64,000 nt of DNA from Phytophthora colocasiae (lineage: Eukaryota > Oomycota > Peronosporomycetes > Peronosporales > Peronosporaceae): contig JAGKQI010000091.1 of assembly GCA_018806915.1 (NCBI GenBank), forward strand, positions 620,001-684,000, given 5' to 3'. Below the pieces are notes generated by a model. That model was not told where the DNA came from. It ran no database searches and saw nothing but the letters and a program-made list of their open reading frames with translations. The position numbers were made by a program, and so were the translations under genes. Shown piece by piece: positions 62,701-64,000 of the stretch (its first letter is position 1; every line of letters begins with the position of its first letter).

Positions 62701-64000
62701 AATATGTCGTCAGGACAAGCAGGCGCAGCATCAGACACGATGTCGATGCAGCAGCTGTTAGTTTACTTAACGCAGCAGCAACAGTCATACCAAGCCCAGA
62801 TGCAAAGCCCAGTTGCAGCACAGATGCAACAGGCCAACGCAAGATTCAGATATCTAGTTGCGTCAGGGGTGAGCAAAGAAAGAAGGATCCGCCTATGTAT
62901 GAAGGCAAATACGGCGAAGATATTGAGTTATGGATCTTCGCCACCGAGCAGTATTACGCAAGCAGACGCGAGTTGATGGAGGCAGATACATCGGATTTTG
63001 TGACGATGATCTCCATCAACTTAGAGCAAGTCAGTGCTGAATTGGTATCGCGCGTTTATCGCAGAGTGTGAAAGGTACGAACGTACAGCCCACATGGTCG
63101 CTCTTCAAGGGAAGACTTCGCACTCGTTTCAGGCCGAAGGACTTCGAATATGATCTTCGAGAGAGGATGTTTCGTCTCAAACAGAATGAGACCATCCATG
63201 ATTACGTCTCCAAGTTTCAAGACTTGCTATCACAGACAGAGTTGTCTATCAGCGAGTTGGAGAAGCGTTTCTTCTTTCAGAACGGTTTGCGAGGGAGACA
63301 GCGAGGAAGATCAAGGAGAGAGTCCTTCAACACTGCAAGATGCCATTGAGATTGCGTCGGGTAATTTTGAGTTTGCGCACTACTCGGAGAAAACCCCTAG
63401 AGCTCCTGCGAAGGGTTCGCAAGGATCATCAAGCTCGGGGCATTGTGTGCGTCTAAGTCGAAGCAGAATTCAAAGAGCTCCGACAGAAGAAAAAAAGAGC
63501 GATGATTGGAAAAAGACAGCTACGTGCAGAAACTGTAAGTTTGTACATTTCTCCAGATTGTACTCAGCCAAAACGTACTGAAGCAAATCGGTACATGCAG
63601 GGCGCAGTGTATGCGATCCTAGAGGCTGAAGCTCGAGCATTCAAGACGGATGACCAAGAGAGGCCCGTCTCGATATTCATCGACAACGGCAGTAGCCTGA
63701 ATGGCGTTACTGAGGAGTTGGTGAAGAAGCTTGAGTTGGATGTCACGGAAGGTGACATGATGCAAGTTGATCTCGGTTATGATCCGGTTGGCATCGTCCA
63801 CGTCGGACTGTAGAGATGTCTCTGCAGTTACCAGGGTTTCCTTTGACAGCAGGAACATTCCAAGTCATGCCTGTTCCTGAAGGAAAGGATGTTGTTTTGG
63901 GCATGATGTGGCTGCGGGAGCAGAACCTGATATCTCGACTGGAATACTGGACAGATTGCACCTCGCATCAAGGTGGAGAACACGCAGACTGTGAAGTTGA
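62701..64000 (+). pseudogene. Ty3-type retroelement gag/protease, degenerate, runs off window
   Basis: MSSGQAGAASDTMSMQQLLV (62704) is followed in other frames by PPMYEGKYGEDIELWIFATE (about 62890) and by the gag core WSLFKGRLRTRFRPKDFEYD and IHDYVSKFQDLLSQTELSIS. A damaged zinc-knuckle CRNCK (about 63525) follows. Then come a protease-like SIFIDNGSSLNGVTEELVKK, with IDNGS in place of the usual DSG/DTG triad, and PEGKDVVLGMMWLREQNLIS near the window end. At least five frame breaks. Probably the 5' part of a Ty3/mdg4-type element continuing beyond 64000. Confidence 0.75.

Noticed and set aside
1..64000. CRISPR array, bacterial operons, rRNA
   Set aside because: The window is eukaryotic; spaced repeats seen are minisatellites and subterminal transposon repeats, and no rRNA sequence was recognised.

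Overview
The window looks like a repeat-rich accessory region of an oomycete nuclear genome, most likely Phytophthora or a close relative. Evidence: type-1 NLP (NPP1-like) genes with an intact GHRHDWE motif and Pro-Thr linkers, short GT-AG introns of 50-70 bp, matches to the oomycete Inr/FPR core promoter (TCATT..CAATTT), and nested Copia, hAT, MULE and pogo-type elements. Species was not determined.
Layout: two copies of a roughly 9.0 kb segment stand in tandem. Unit A runs from before base 1 to about 25952 and unit B from about 32508 to 45727. Each carries, in order, a ubiquitin-like/RING gene, a small secreted peptide gene, a relic of a second ubiquitin/RING gene, a drug/metabolite-type transporter (minus strand), an NLP (minus strand), a jacalin-like lectin relic and a SWIM-zinc-finger MULE transposase relic (minus strand). 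After removing insertions the units are 8.97 and 8.99 kb long and nearly identical. They were then hit by different elements, so each copy gives the empty site for the other. Unit A received a gag-only LTR element (318-6269), Copia-1 (9374-14213), a 960 bp pogo-like element (17608-18567), a solo LTR (19628-19937) and Copia-2 (20101-24996). Unit B received a 152 bp MITE (38049-38200) and Copia-3 (38959-43030). Between the units lies a diverged ubiquitin/RING relic split by a TIR-bounded element that was itself entered by a 4.46 kb hAT (26927-31386).
From 45.7 to 51.6 kb there is mostly degraded sequence: jacalin relics, a transposase N-terminus, a TTAA-flanked 890 bp element and an unidentified C-terminal fragment. 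A third, more diverged NLP (51819-53711) is interrupted by an 846 bp element with a 9 bp target duplication and a GC-rich hairpin array. Next is an element with perfect 146 bp inverted repeats around a captured coding fragment (53959-54594), then a region full of TACATGTA palindromes.
From 55.5 to 61.0 kb the window changes to ordinary conserved genes: a spliced 810-residue protein with C-terminal zinc-ribbon cysteines, and a single-exon TBC1D23-like TBC/rhodanese protein with an added WW domain. The last 2.5 kb is a degenerate Ty3-type gag/protease running off the end.
Functionally, the intact host genes are the two unit NLPs (secreted plant-cell-membrane-active effector family), the unit-B transporter, the secreted peptide genes, the zinc-ribbon protein and the TBC protein. 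The ubiquitin/RING genes are broken in both copies, by different lesions.
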